A stretch of 64,000 nt of DNA from an uncultured Fusobacterium sp. (GTDB lineage: Bacteria; Fusobacteriota; Fusobacteriia; Fusobacteriales; Fusobacteriaceae): NCBI RefSeq assembly GCF_905200055.1, contig NZ_CAJKIS010000002.1:1-64000 (forward strand), read 5' to 3'. The position numbers and the translations under genes are program-made. The notes below the pieces were generated by a model, which had not been told where the DNA came from, did not search any database, and saw only the letters and a list, made by a program, of their open reading frames with translations. Positions 24,933 to 33,500 of this stretch are shown here, piece after piece; position 1 is the first letter of the stretch, and each line of letters begins with the position of its first letter.

Positions 24933-26426
24933 ATGATCGCGATAATAAAGTTAAGTCCAGTAGTAGTTTTAGCAATATTAATGATAAGTGGTTATGATGC
25001 TTTGATAGCAGCACCTTTAGCAACAATAGTTGCAGCAGTAGTGGCAATGTGTACAGAAAAGAAAAAATTTTCTTATATACTTGATGCAGCAATAGCTAAT
25101 GTAAGAGAGATAACAATAGCTTTATTTATCTTAATGGCAGCTTATGCAATGGCAGAATCATTTATGTCTACAGGAGTTGGAGCAGCAATTATCAATATGG
25201 CTTTAAATCTTGGAATAACAGCTAAAACAGTAGCTTTAGTAGGAGCGATAGTAACAGCTGTGCTATCTATTGCAACAGGAACAAGCTGGGGAACATTCGC
25301 AGCCTGTGCACCAATCTTCTTATGGTTGAATCACATAGTTGGTGGAAGCTTACCATTAACAGTAGGAGCAATAGCAGGAGGAGCTTGTTTTGGAGACAAT
25401 ATAGGACTTATCTCAGATACAACAATAGTAAGTTCAGGAATTCAAGGTGTAGAAGTTGTTAGAAGAATTAGACACCAAGGTGTATGGTCAGGATTAGTTT
25501 TATTAACAGGAATAATACTATTTGGAGTAGCAGGAATTACAATGGGACTTCCAGGAACAGCAGGAAATGGAGCAGATGCGATTAACCAAATACCTCAAGA
25601 AGTATGGGTAAAACTAGCAGAAGAAAGAGAATCAGCAGTAACACTTTTAAATCAAGTAAGAGATGGAGTGCCTTACTACATGATTATACCTCTAATAATA
25701 GTTCTTGCATTGGCATTTATGGGATACCAAACTTTTATCTGTCTATTTGCAGGAATAGCAGTAGCATATGCATTAGGAAAAATGGCTGGAACAGTAGGAA
25801 GTACAACTGACTATTTAAATGATCTAGTAATGAAAGGTTTTGCAGATGCAGGAGCATGGGTTGTGGTAATGATGATGTGGGTAGCAGCTTTCGGAGGAAT
25901 AATGAAGGTAATGGATGCCTTTAAGCCTATATCAACATTAGTAGGAAAGATCTCAAAAAATGTAAGACAATTAATGTTCTGGAATGGAATGTTATCAATA
26001 TTTGGAAATATGGCACTAGCAGATGAGATGGCACAAATAGTAACAATAGGACCAATCATTAGAAACCTAGTAGAAAAGAACGTAGTAGCAAGTGAAGAAG
26101 ATATGTATACATTAAAACTAAGAAACGCAACATTTAGTGACGCAATGGGTGTATTTGGATCTCAATTAATCCCATGGCACGTATACATAGGATTCTATAT
26201 AGGAATAGCAACAACAGTATATCCTATTCATGACTTTGTTCCAATGGATATAATCAAATATAACTTTATAGCATATGTAGCAGTAGCAAGTATGTTATTA
26301 CTAACATTAACAGGATTTGATAGATTTATTCCTAAGTTTGGATTACCATCAGAACCAAAAGTAAGATTGAAAACAGCAGAAGAAAAGTTAGCTGATGAAG
26401 CAGCTTTACATTCAGCAGGAAATTAG
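24933..26426 (+). CDS. NhaC-family Na+/H+ antiporter-like transporter, copy 2
   Basis: The 497-residue transporter is a near-duplicate of the gene at 22955, with the same GGACFGDNIGLISDTTI block. Differences cluster in the first half and at the extreme C-terminus (LADEAALHSAGN instead of RADEAAGK). ATG 24933 is set by GGAGG at 24920-24924; TTG 24918 lies inside that region. Translation may depend on the preceding leader cistron, whose 3' side carries a stem over the ribosome binding site. Substrate is unknown. Confidence 0.85.
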   Translation: MIAIIKLSPVVVLAILMISGYDALIAAPLATIVAAVVAMCTEKKKFSYILDAAIANVREITIALFILMAAYAMAESFMSTGVGAAIINMALNLGITAKTVALVGAIVTAVLSIATGTSWGTFAACAPIFLWLNHIVGGSLPLTVGAIAGGACFGDNIGLISDTTIVSSGIQGVEVVRRIRHQGVWSGLVLLTGIILFGVAGITMGLPGTAGNGADAINQIPQEVWVKLAEERESAVTLLNQVRDGVPYYMIIPLIIVLALAFMGYQTFICLFAGIAVAYALGKMAGTVGSTTDYLNDLVMKGFADAGAWVVVMMMWVAAFGGIMKVMDAFKPISTLVGKISKNVRQLMFWNGMLSIFGNMALADEMAQIVTIGPIIRNLVEKNVVASEEDMYTLKLRNATFSDAMGVFGSQLIPWHVYIGFYIGIATTVYPIHDFVPMDIIKYNFIAYVAVASMLLLTLTGFDRFIPKFGLPSEPKVRLKTAEEKLADEAALHSAGN

Positions 26427-26434
26427 TTAATTTT

Positions 26435-26463
26435 AAAAGGGAAAGAAAACATCTTTCCCTTTT
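26435..26463 (+). terminator. Terminator after antiporter copy 2
   Basis: AAAAGGGAAAG pairs with CTTTCCCTTTT around a short A-rich loop, followed by TGTATTGTTTT. Confidence 0.75.
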
Positions 26464-26493
26464 GTATTGTTTTAAAATAATTTATTAAAAATA

Positions 26494-26522
26494 TTGACTT
26501 TTCCATACTAAAATGATATAAA
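26494..26522 (+). promoter_or_regulatory. Promoter for leader cistron 2 and gltS
   Basis: TTGACT (26494-26499), exactly 17 bases, then TATAAA (26517-26522). It gives a short leader before ATG 26550. Confidence 0.8.
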
Positions 26523-26549
26523 AATTATAAAAAGATGGGGGGTGAAATT

Positions 26550-26921
26550 ATGAAAAGAAAATTGACTTTTCTAGGTTATAGTTTTCTAATTATTTTTCTA
26601 TTATTAGTTAATATAAATAGAAATTCACTATCTTTTAATAATTCACCACAAGAAAAAAAAGAGATAACAAAGATTCTTTCAACATATGATACAAATTTAA
26701 AAAATTATATTCCTTTAATAATAAATGAAGTTAAAGGAGAAATTTCTAAACTAGATAGGGATAATAATAGTAATAATCTTCTTGAAAACTTAGAGGAGAA
26801 GTTAGAACAGGTTACTAAGATAGAGTTTTCATTAAAAAAGATAAATTCAGGAATAAAAGAGATCTTTTATTTTAGGAAAACTATATTACAAAGAGATGAG
26901 AAAAGAGTCCTCAGATTATAG
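26550..26921 (+). CDS. Small exported protein with RVLRL C-terminus; candidate arrest/leader cistron 2
   Basis: The 123-residue protein has basic MKRK, one hydrophobic segment (about 5-22, LTFLGYSFLIIFLLLVNI), then a helical Lys/Glu-rich part and the end ILQRDEKRVLRL-stop. It shares the RD-x-x-RVLR-[I/L]-stop end with the protein at 24502 but little else, which points to selection on the C-terminus. ATG 26550 follows GGGGGGTG; ATG 26535 lies upstream of that site. The codons for VLRL can pair with the Shine-Dalgarno of gltS 46 bases downstream. A secretion- or insertion-dependent stalling leader is inferred, not shown. Confidence 0.65.
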   Translation: MKRKLTFLGYSFLIIFLLLVNINRNSLSFNNSPQEKKEITKILSTYDTNLKNYIPLIINEVKGEISKLDRDNNSNNLLENLEEKLEQVTKIEFSLKKINSGIKEIFYFRKTILQRDEKRVLRL

Positions 26922-26962
26922 GATTTTAATCTTTTTAGATTAAAATTAAATAATTTGGAGGG
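26908..26962 (+). promoter_or_regulatory. RNA structure pairing the leader's last codons with the gltS Shine-Dalgarno
   Basis: TCCTC (26908-26912, inside the VLRL codons) can pair with GAGGG (26958-26962) of the ribosome binding site, and ATTAT (26915-26919) with ATAAT (26950-26954). The enclosed ATTTTAATCT/AGATTAAAAT hairpin (26923-26946) is a perfect 10-base stem. A ribosome on the last codons would free the gltS start site. Confidence 0.5.
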
Positions 26963-26967
26963 AATTT

Positions 26968-28161
26968 ATGTTAGAATTAAACTTTAATATGGCGGAAACT
27001 TTGGCAATATCAATATTAGTACTTTTATTAGGGAGAGAGATAAAGAAAAGAGTTAATTTTCTAGAAAGATTTTTTATTCCAGCTCCAGTTGTAGGTGGAG
27101 TAATATTTTCGATACTTTTATTGATAGGACATAATACAGGAGCTTTTAGCTTTAGTTTTGACAACATTTTAAAAGATTTTTTAATGACAATATTCTTTAC
27201 TACAATAGGATTTACAGCTAGTGGAAAATTATTGAAAAAAGGTGGAGTAGGAGTTATTGTATTCTTAATAACAGCTACAGTTTTAGTTATAATTCAAGAT
27301 ATTGTTGGTGTATCTATGGCAAAAATGTTTGGTGAACACCCTCTTTTAGGACTAGCAGTAGGATCAGTTCCACTAACTGGAGGACATGGAACTTCAGGGG
27401 CTTTTGGACCTGTGCTTGAAGAGTTTGGAGTAACTGGAGGATTATCAGTTTCAATAGCAGCAGCTACTTATGGATTGATAGCTGGATGTTTAATTGGAGG
27501 ACCAGTTGCAAAGAGATTGAGAGATAAATATAATTTGAAACCTAGCTTAGAAGATAGAGAAGGAATAGTAGAAGCTTTAGAAGAAAATGACGAGAAACCA
27601 GTATCAGAAGAAACTTTATTTAGTGCAGTTGTTGTAATTACATTATCAATGGGTATAGGATATTGTATTGCTCCATTCTTAAAAAAATATGGAATAGTAA
27701 TTCCAGCATATATAGGACCTATGTTTATTGCTGCTATAATTAGAAATATAGCTGATATGCAAAAGAAAAATCTTCCTATGAATGAAATAGCTATTACAGG
27801 GAATATAGCCCTATCTTTATTCTTAGCAATGGCACTAATGACATTAAAATTATGGGAACTAGCTGACTTAGCAATTCCTATTATAAGTATATTATTAGTT
27901 CAAACAGCAATAATGGCATTATTTGCATACTTTATAACATTTAGATTCAATGGAAAAGATTATGATGCTGCAGTTATGGCAACAGGACATTGTGGATTTG
28001 GTTTAGGTGCAACACCAAATGCAATGGCAAATATGGAAGTTTTCACTAAGGAAAATGGACCAGCTCCAAGAGCATTCTTTGTATTACCAGTAGTAGGAGC
28101 ATTATTTATAGATTTTACAAATGCAACAGTTATTACATTCTTTATAAATATGTTTAAATAA
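26968..28161 (+). CDS. gltS: Sodium/glutamate symporter
   Basis: The 397-residue transporter is full length for GltS, with the two inverted-repeat reentrant loops: PLTGGHGTSGAFGP (about 130-143) and GHCGFGLGATPNAMANME (about 340-357). It imports glutamate with Na+ across the inner membrane. It follows leader cistron 2 by 46 bases, with GGAGGG upstream. The setting next to hutP and Na+ antiporters fits amino-acid fermentation with sodium-coupled uptake. Confidence 0.93.
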   Translation: MLELNFNMAETLAISILVLLLGREIKKRVNFLERFFIPAPVVGGVIFSILLLIGHNTGAFSFSFDNILKDFLMTIFFTTIGFTASGKLLKKGGVGVIVFLITATVLVIIQDIVGVSMAKMFGEHPLLGLAVGSVPLTGGHGTSGAFGPVLEEFGVTGGLSVSIAAATYGLIAGCLIGGPVAKRLRDKYNLKPSLEDREGIVEALEENDEKPVSEETLFSAVVVITLSMGIGYCIAPFLKKYGIVIPAYIGPMFIAAIIRNIADMQKKNLPMNEIAITGNIALSLFLAMALMTLKLWELADLAIPIISILLVQTAIMALFAYFITFRFNGKDYDAAVMATGHCGFGLGATPNAMANMEVFTKENGPAPRAFFVLPVVGALFIDFTNATVITFFINMFK

Positions 28162-28215
28162 TATATTTGAAAGAATTTTCTGTTTTTGTTGTGAGACCCT
28201 AAAATCACAAATAAA

Positions 28216-28247
28216 GGCTAGTCGTTATGACTAGCCTCATTTTTTTC
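28216..28247 (+). terminator. Terminator after gltS
   Basis: GGCTAGTC pairs with GACTAGCC around GTTAT, followed by TCATTTTTTT. Confidence 0.9.
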
Positions 28248-28253
28248 TTAGTA

Positions 28254-28282
28254 TTTACAAAACCTCTAATATATGTTAAAAT
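28254..28282 (+). promoter_or_regulatory. Promoter for ychF
   Basis: TTTACA (28254-28259), 17 bases, TAAAAT (28277-28282). Confidence 0.75.
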
Positions 28283-28317
28283 TTAGAGTAATATAAATTT
28301 TTAGGAGGGGCTTTTTA

Positions 28318-29415
28318 ATGATAGGAATCGGAATAGTAGGACTTCCAAACGTTGGGAAATCTACACTTTTTAATGCAATAACAAAGGCTGGAGCAGCAGA
28401 GGCAGCAAACTATCCTTTTTGTACAATAGAACCAAATGTTGGAATGGTAACTGTACCAGATAAAAGATTAGATCAATTAGCTGAAATAATTAATCCACAA
28501 AGAATAGTACAAGCAACAGTTGAATTTATAGATATAGCAGGGCTTGTAAAAGGAGCAGCTAAGGGAGAGGGACTAGGAAATAAATTCCTTTCAAACATCA
28601 GAACAACAGCAGCAATTTGCCAAGTTGTAAGATGTTTTGAAGATGATAATGTAATCCATGTAAGTGGTTCTGTAGATCCTATAAGAGATATTGAAGTTAT
28701 TAATACAGAGCTTATTTTTGCTGATATGGAAACAATAGATAAAGCAATAGAAAAACATAAAAAATTAGTTGTAAATAAAAATAAAGAATCAATGGAGTTA
28801 ATGCCAGTTTTAACTAAATGTAAAGCTCACTTAGAAGAGTTTCAACTTTTAAAAACTATGGAATTAACACCAGAAGAGTTAGAATTATTAAGAACATACC
28901 AATTACTAACTTTAAAACCTATGATTTTTGCAGCAAATGTATCTGAAGATGATTTAGCAGCAGGAAATGAATATGTAGAAAAAGTAAAAGAGTATGCAGC
29001 TAATTTAGGATCAGAAGTTGTAATAGTTTCAGCTAAAGTTGAGGCAGAGTTACAAGAGATGGATGATGAAGAGAGCAAGCAAGAATATTTAGAAGCTCTT
29101 GGAGTAGAAGAAGCTGGATTAAATAGACTTATAAGAGCAGGATTTAAATTATTAGGACTTCAAACTTACTTTACTGCTGGAGTTAAAGAGGTAAGAGCTT
29201 GGACTATAAAAATAGGAGATACAGCTCCAAAAGCAGCAGGAGAGATTCATACAGATTTTGAAAAAGGATTTATCAGAGCAAAAGTTGTTTCTTTTGAAGA
29301 TTTTATTAAGTATTCAGGATGGAAAGGTGCTCAAGAAGCTGGAGTTTTAAGACTTGAAGGAAAAGAGTACATAGTTAAAGATGGAGATTTAATGGAATTC
29401 CTTTTCAATGTGTAA
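28318..29415 (+). CDS. ychF: Redox-responsive ATPase YchF (Obg-family)
   Basis: The 365-residue protein has P-loop GLPNVGKST at 8-16, the hydrophobic switch II region DIAGLVKGAAKGEGLGN (His replaced, typical of YchF), the NxxE-type base motif replaced as in ATP-preferring YchF, and the C-terminal TGS-like domain (QTYFTAGVKEVRAWTI). It binds ribosomes and hydrolyses ATP. AGGAGGGG precedes the ATG. Confidence 0.95.
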   Translation: MIGIGIVGLPNVGKSTLFNAITKAGAAEAANYPFCTIEPNVGMVTVPDKRLDQLAEIINPQRIVQATVEFIDIAGLVKGAAKGEGLGNKFLSNIRTTAAICQVVRCFEDDNVIHVSGSVDPIRDIEVINTELIFADMETIDKAIEKHKKLVVNKNKESMELMPVLTKCKAHLEEFQLLKTMELTPEELELLRTYQLLTLKPMIFAANVSEDDLAAGNEYVEKVKEYAANLGSEVVIVSAKVEAELQEMDDEESKQEYLEALGVEEAGLNRLIRAGFKLLGLQTYFTAGVKEVRAWTIKIGDTAPKAAGEIHTDFEKGFIRAKVVSFEDFIKYSGWKGAQEAGVLRLEGKEYIVKDGDLMEFLFNV

Positions 29416-29442
29416 AATAAAATAAATGTTAAGAAATTTTAC

Positions 29443-29471
29443 TTGACAAGGTTTAAAAAAATTAGTAAAAT
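29443..29471 (+). promoter_or_regulatory. Strong promoter for yceD-rpmF
   Basis: TTGACA (29443-29448), 17 bases, TAAAAT (29466-29471). This fixes the transcript start near 29478, downstream of any start codon as early as 29443. Confidence 0.85.
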
Positions 29472-29499
29472 ATCTAGGTATAGATTGGAGGAGGTTGTC

Positions 29500-29994
29500 T
29501 TGAAATTAAAGATAAAGGATTTTAGCAGCGCTCTTAATAATACAATAGAATTTGATTTTTACGTTGATACAATAGATGATGTAGTACTTAAAGATAAACT
29601 TCATATTGTTGGAACAGCTATTTCAGATGGAAGTGGTAAGGTTGAAGTTAGTGGAAAGTATTCTACAAAAATTGAAGTTCAATGTGTAAGATGTTTAAAA
29701 AACATTGAAGAAGATCTAACTGGAGAATTTACAGGAACTTTTTTAGATGAAAGTGCATATAGACAATATATGAGAAATTTAAAGGTTGAATGTGAAATTG
29801 ATAGTAATGAAATTTATGATGAAATCATAGATGGAGAGATAGATCTTGTTAATTTGGTTAGAGAGTATATAATACTTGATTTGCCCCCATATCCACAATG
29901 TGATCCTGAATGTGAAGATGATTCTGAAATAGAAAAATATAGCAATCATGGAATAGATTCTAGGTGGCAACAATTATTACAAATAAAAAATTAA
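29500..29994 (+). CDS. yceD: YceD family protein (DUF177), 23S rRNA/L32-associated
   Basis: The 164-residue protein has the DUF177 pattern: SGKYSTKIEVQCVRCLKNIEE with CxxC, then IDLVNLVREYIILDLPPYPQC and CEDD. In other bacteria YceD is cotranscribed with rpmF and supports 23S rRNA processing. TTG 29500 is the start: GGAGGAGG lies at 29487-29494, and upstream codons fall within the promoter. It is 36 bases before rpmF. Confidence 0.88.
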   Translation: MKLKIKDFSSALNNTIEFDFYVDTIDDVVLKDKLHIVGTAISDGSGKVEVSGKYSTKIEVQCVRCLKNIEEDLTGEFTGTFLDESAYRQYMRNLKVECEIDSNEIYDEIIDGEIDLVNLVREYIILDLPPYPQCDPECEDDSEIEKYSNHGIDSRWQQLLQIKN

Positions 29995-30030
29995 ATTTTT
30001 AAATATGAGTGTAGTAGGAGGGAAACTAAG

Positions 30031-30213
30031 ATGGCAGTACCTAAGAAAAAGACATCTAAGGCTAAAAAGAACATGAGAAGATCTCATCATGCTTTAACTG
30101 GAATTGGTCTAACAACTTGTGAAGCTTGTGGAGCACCAAAAAGACCTCACAGAGTATGTTTAAACTGTGGAGATTACAATGGTAAAAAAGTTTTAGCTGG
30201 AGACGCTGAGTAA
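30031..30213 (+). CDS. rpmF: 50S ribosomal protein L32
   Basis: The 60-residue protein is full length, with MAVPKKKTSKAKKNMRRSHH and a zinc ribbon of two CxxC pairs (CEACGAPKRPHRVCLNCG). It follows yceD and precedes plsX-fabH, the common bacterial order. Confidence 0.97.
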   Translation: MAVPKKKTSKAKKNMRRSHHALTGIGLTTCEACGAPKRPHRVCLNCGDYNGKKVLAGDAE

Positions 30214-30240
30214 TTAAAACTTAGTTGTTAAAAAATAAAA

Positions 30241-30280
30241 AAAGACAAGAGGATGAAATCTTGTCTTTTTTTATTTTTTT
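30241..30280 (+). terminator. Terminator after rpmF
   Basis: AAAGACAAGA pairs with TCTTGTCTTT, followed by a long T run. Confidence 0.9.
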
Positions 30281-30452
30281 GTTTCTAAAGATTAAAGATA
30301 AGAATTAGCTTGTTTTTTTTGGATATTGTGTTATGATATTCTAGATAGTTTAAAAAATAAATTAATTTTGTAATATTTGAAATATATAGTTTTATAAATA
30401 AAAAATTTAATGTATAATATATAAAGATAGACTTTAAATTTAGGAGGAAAAG

Positions 30453-31469
30453 ATGAAAATAGCTTTAGATGCTATGGGTGGGGATAATGCACCTTTGGAA
30501 ACAATAAAAGGAGCTGTCGCTGCATTAGAAGAAGTAAGTGAATTAGAATTAGTTCTTGTTGGGAAAAAAGAGGTTATTGAAGCTGAACTTTCTAAATATA
30601 AATATAATAAAGAAAAAATCGAAATAGTTGATGCTAGAGAGATAATAGAAATGACAGATGAGCCTGTTGTTGCTGTAAAAAGCAAAAAAGATTCATCTAT
30701 GAATAGAACTTTAGAACTTGTAAAAGATGGAACAGTGAGTGCTTCTGTTTCAGCAGGAAATACTGGAGCCTTAATAACAGCTAGCCAATTAAAATTAAAG
30801 AGAATAAAAGGGGTTTTAAGACCAGCTATTGCAACAATGTTTCCAAATAAAAAAGGACATATGTTAATGTTAGATGTTGGAGCTACTGCTGATTGTAAGC
30901 CTGAATTTTTAAATCAGTATGCTATGATGGGATCTAAGTATATGGAAATTCTATTAGGAAGAAAAAACTCTAAAGTTGGACTTTTAAATATAGGAACTGA
31001 AGAGGGAAAAGGAAACGAAGTTACTAGAGAGGCATATAATCTATTAAAAGAAAATAAAAGTATAAATTTTGTTGGAAATGTAGAGAGTACAGAAGTTATG
31101 AATGGGAATATAGATGTAGTAGTAACTGATGGATTTACAGGAAATATGGTTTTAAAAACTGCAGAGGGAATAGGTAAATTTATATTAGATGTTATTAAAA
31201 CAGAAGTTTCAAAGAGCTTTATATATAAATTAGGAGCATTACTTTTAATGCCAGCTTTAAAAGTTGTAAAATCAAAAATGGATTCTTCAGAGTATGGAGG
31301 GGCTATTTTCTTAGGATTGAATGGAATCTCTATCAAAGCTCATGGAAATTCAGATGCTGTGGCAATTAAAAATGCAATTAAAGTTGCTGAAAAATTTGCA
31401 AAATTAAATTTCGTAGAAGAAATGAAGAAAGTTATAGATATAGATAATACAGAAGTAGAAGAGAAATAG
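30453..31469 (+). CDS. plsX: Phosphate acyltransferase PlsX
   Basis: The 338-residue enzyme starts MKIALDAMGGDNAP and has VVTDGFTGNMVLKTAEG and the glycine-rich C-terminal EYGGAIFLGLNG. It converts acyl-ACP to acyl-phosphate, the first step toward PlsY-dependent phospholipid synthesis. GGAGG precedes the ATG. A -10-like ATGTATAAT lies about 45 bases upstream, so it probably starts the fatty-acid operon. Confidence 0.96.
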   Translation: MKIALDAMGGDNAPLETIKGAVAALEEVSELELVLVGKKEVIEAELSKYKYNKEKIEIVDAREIIEMTDEPVVAVKSKKDSSMNRTLELVKDGTVSASVSAGNTGALITASQLKLKRIKGVLRPAIATMFPNKKGHMLMLDVGATADCKPEFLNQYAMMGSKYMEILLGRKNSKVGLLNIGTEEGKGNEVTREAYNLLKENKSINFVGNVESTEVMNGNIDVVVTDGFTGNMVLKTAEGIGKFILDVIKTEVSKSFIYKLGALLLMPALKVVKSKMDSSEYGGAIFLGLNGISIKAHGNSDAVAIKNAIKVAEKFAKLNFVEEMKKVIDIDNTEVEEK

Positions 31470-31479
31470 GAGGAGATAG

Positions 31480-32472
31480 ATGGAGTTCAAAAGCGTAGGA
31501 ATAAAAGGACTTGGATACTATGTACCAGAAAAAGTTATGACAAACTTTGATTTTGAAAAGATACTAGATACAACTGATGAATGGATAAGAACAATGACAG
31601 GAGTAGAGGAAAGAAGATATGCAGCTCCTGAACAAGCAACTTCAGATCTATGTGTAGAAGCTGCTAAAAAAGCTTTAGCAGATGCAAATATGACAGCTGA
31701 AGATTTAGATATGATAATAGTTGCAACTGTTACTCCAGATTATATTACACAAAGTACAGCTTGTTTAGTTCAAAATAAGCTTGGAGTAAAACAAATCCCT
31801 TGTTTTGATGTAAATGCAGCATGTAGTGGATTTATGTATGCTCTTACAATAGCAGGATCAATGGTAAGAGGAGGAGTATATAAAAATATCTTAGTATTGG
31901 GAGGAGAAGTTCTTTCAAGAATAGTAGATATGGAAAATAGAAGTAACTGTATACTTTTTGGAGATGGAGCAGCAGCAGCAATAGTTTCAGAAGTTGAAGA
32001 TGGTTATGGAATGCTTTCTACTCATCTTGGAGCTGAAGGTGAAGATGATATGATCCTTAAAATACCAGCTGGAGGAAGTAAAAAACCTAATGATGCAGAA
32101 ACAATAGCTAATAAAGAGAACTTCTTAGTAATGAAAGGACATGATGTATTTAAATTTGCTGTACATGCACTTCCACTTGCTACTAATAAGGCTTTAAAAA
32201 TAGCTAATGTAAAAGCTGAAGAGTTAAAAATGATATTCCCTCATCAAGCAAATGTTAGAATTATTGAATCAGCAGCAAAGAGAATTCATGTACCTATGGA
32301 GAAATTCTATTTAAATTTAAATAAATATGGTAATACTTCTGCTGCGTCAATAGGATTAGCACTTGGTGAAGCAAAAGAAAAAGGACTAATTCAAAAAGGA
32401 GATTTAATAGCCCTTACTGGATTCGGTGGAGGACTTACTTACGGATCAATAATAATGAAATGGGCTTATTAA
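31480..32472 (+). CDS. fabH: 3-oxoacyl-ACP synthase III
   Basis: The 330-residue protein has the thiolase-fold FabH triad: Cys in DVNAACSGFMYAL (about 114), His in FPHQANVRI (about 254) and Asn in KYGNTSAASI (about 284). It condenses acetyl- or acyl-CoA with malonyl-ACP to begin fatty-acid elongation. It starts 11 bases after plsX. Confidence 0.96.
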   Translation: MEFKSVGIKGLGYYVPEKVMTNFDFEKILDTTDEWIRTMTGVEERRYAAPEQATSDLCVEAAKKALADANMTAEDLDMIIVATVTPDYITQSTACLVQNKLGVKQIPCFDVNAACSGFMYALTIAGSMVRGGVYKNILVLGGEVLSRIVDMENRSNCILFGDGAAAAIVSEVEDGYGMLSTHLGAEGEDDMILKIPAGGSKKPNDAETIANKENFLVMKGHDVFKFAVHALPLATNKALKIANVKAEELKMIFPHQANVRIIESAAKRIHVPMEKFYLNLNKYGNTSAASIGLALGEAKEKGLIQKGDLIALTGFGGGLTYGSIIMKWAY

Positions 32473-32475
32473 TTA

Positions 32476-32504
32476 TTGACATAATTTTTAAGCTGTGATA
32501 TATT
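32476..32504 (+). promoter_or_regulatory. Internal promoter before fabD
   Basis: TTGACA (32476-32481), 17 bases, TATATT (32499-32504), with an extended TGN element just upstream of the -10. Confidence 0.75.
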
Positions 32505-32538
32505 AAAAAAACAGGTGTAATTAATAGAAGGGGGTATT

Positions 32539-33453
32539 ATGTCTAAAATAGCTTTTGTTTTCCCAGGGCAAGGAGCTCAATATGTAGGAATGGGAAAAGA
32601 ATTATATGAAAATAATGAACTAGCTAGAAAAGAGTTTGATAAACTTTTCTCAAGTTTAGATTTTGATCTAAAAACAGTTATGTTTGAAGGACCAGAAGAA
32701 GCATTAAAAGAAACAAAAAATACTCAACCAGCAATAGTTTCAATGAGTTTAATACTTACTAAATTACTAGAAGAAAAAGGAATAAAAGCTGATTTTGTAG
32801 CAGGACACTCTGTTGGAGAGTATGCAGCATTTGGAGCAGCAGGATATTTAAGTATAGATGAAGCAGTAAAACTTACAAGTGCAAGAGGAAAGTTCATGAA
32901 TGATGTAGCTGTTAAAGTTAATGGTGGAATGGCTGCAATTATTGGACTTGACTCAGATAAAATAGTAGAAACATTAAAAAATGTAGAAGGAATTGTTGAA
33001 GCAGTAAACTTTAATGAGCCTAAACAAACAGTTATAGCTGGGCAAAAAGATGCTATTGAAAGAGCTTGTGTAGCTTTAAAAGAAGCAGGAGCAAGAAGAG
33101 CAATGCCACTAGCTGTATCAGGACCTTTCCACTCATCACTTATGCAAGAGGCAGGAGAGAAATTAAAAGAGGAAGCTGAAAAATATAACTTCCAAATGAC
33201 AGATGTTAAATTAGTTGCTAATACTACAGCTGAAGTTCTTCAAAATGTAGATGAGATAAAAGAAGAGATATACAAACAAAGTTTTGGTCCAGTAAGATGG
33301 GTTGAAACTATTCAAAAACTAAAAGCTGAAGGGGTTACACAAATCTATGAAATTGGGCCAGGAAAAGTTTTAGCTGGACTTATTAAAAAAATAGATAAAG
33401 AAATCCAAGTAAAAAATATAGAAAAGCTTGAAGATTTTGAAAATATAATGTAA
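32539..33453 (+). CDS. fabD: Malonyl-CoA:ACP transacylase
   Basis: The 304-residue protein has FPGQGAQYVGMG at the start, the nucleophile motif GHSVGEYAA (Ser about 89), the GPFHSSLM His region and the C-terminal EIGPGKVLAGL. It loads malonyl groups onto AcpP, which is encoded next. No fabG lies between fabD and acpP, unlike many fab clusters. Confidence 0.96.
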   Translation: MSKIAFVFPGQGAQYVGMGKELYENNELARKEFDKLFSSLDFDLKTVMFEGPEEALKETKNTQPAIVSMSLILTKLLEEKGIKADFVAGHSVGEYAAFGAAGYLSIDEAVKLTSARGKFMNDVAVKVNGGMAAIIGLDSDKIVETLKNVEGIVEAVNFNEPKQTVIAGQKDAIERACVALKEAGARRAMPLAVSGPFHSSLMQEAGEKLKEEAEKYNFQMTDVKLVANTTAEVLQNVDEIKEEIYKQSFGPVRWVETIQKLKAEGVTQIYEIGPGKVLAGLIKKIDKEIQVKNIEKLEDFENIM

Positions 33454-33500
33454 AATCTAAGTATAATACTATAGATATAAGAAACTTAAGGAGGAAAAAA

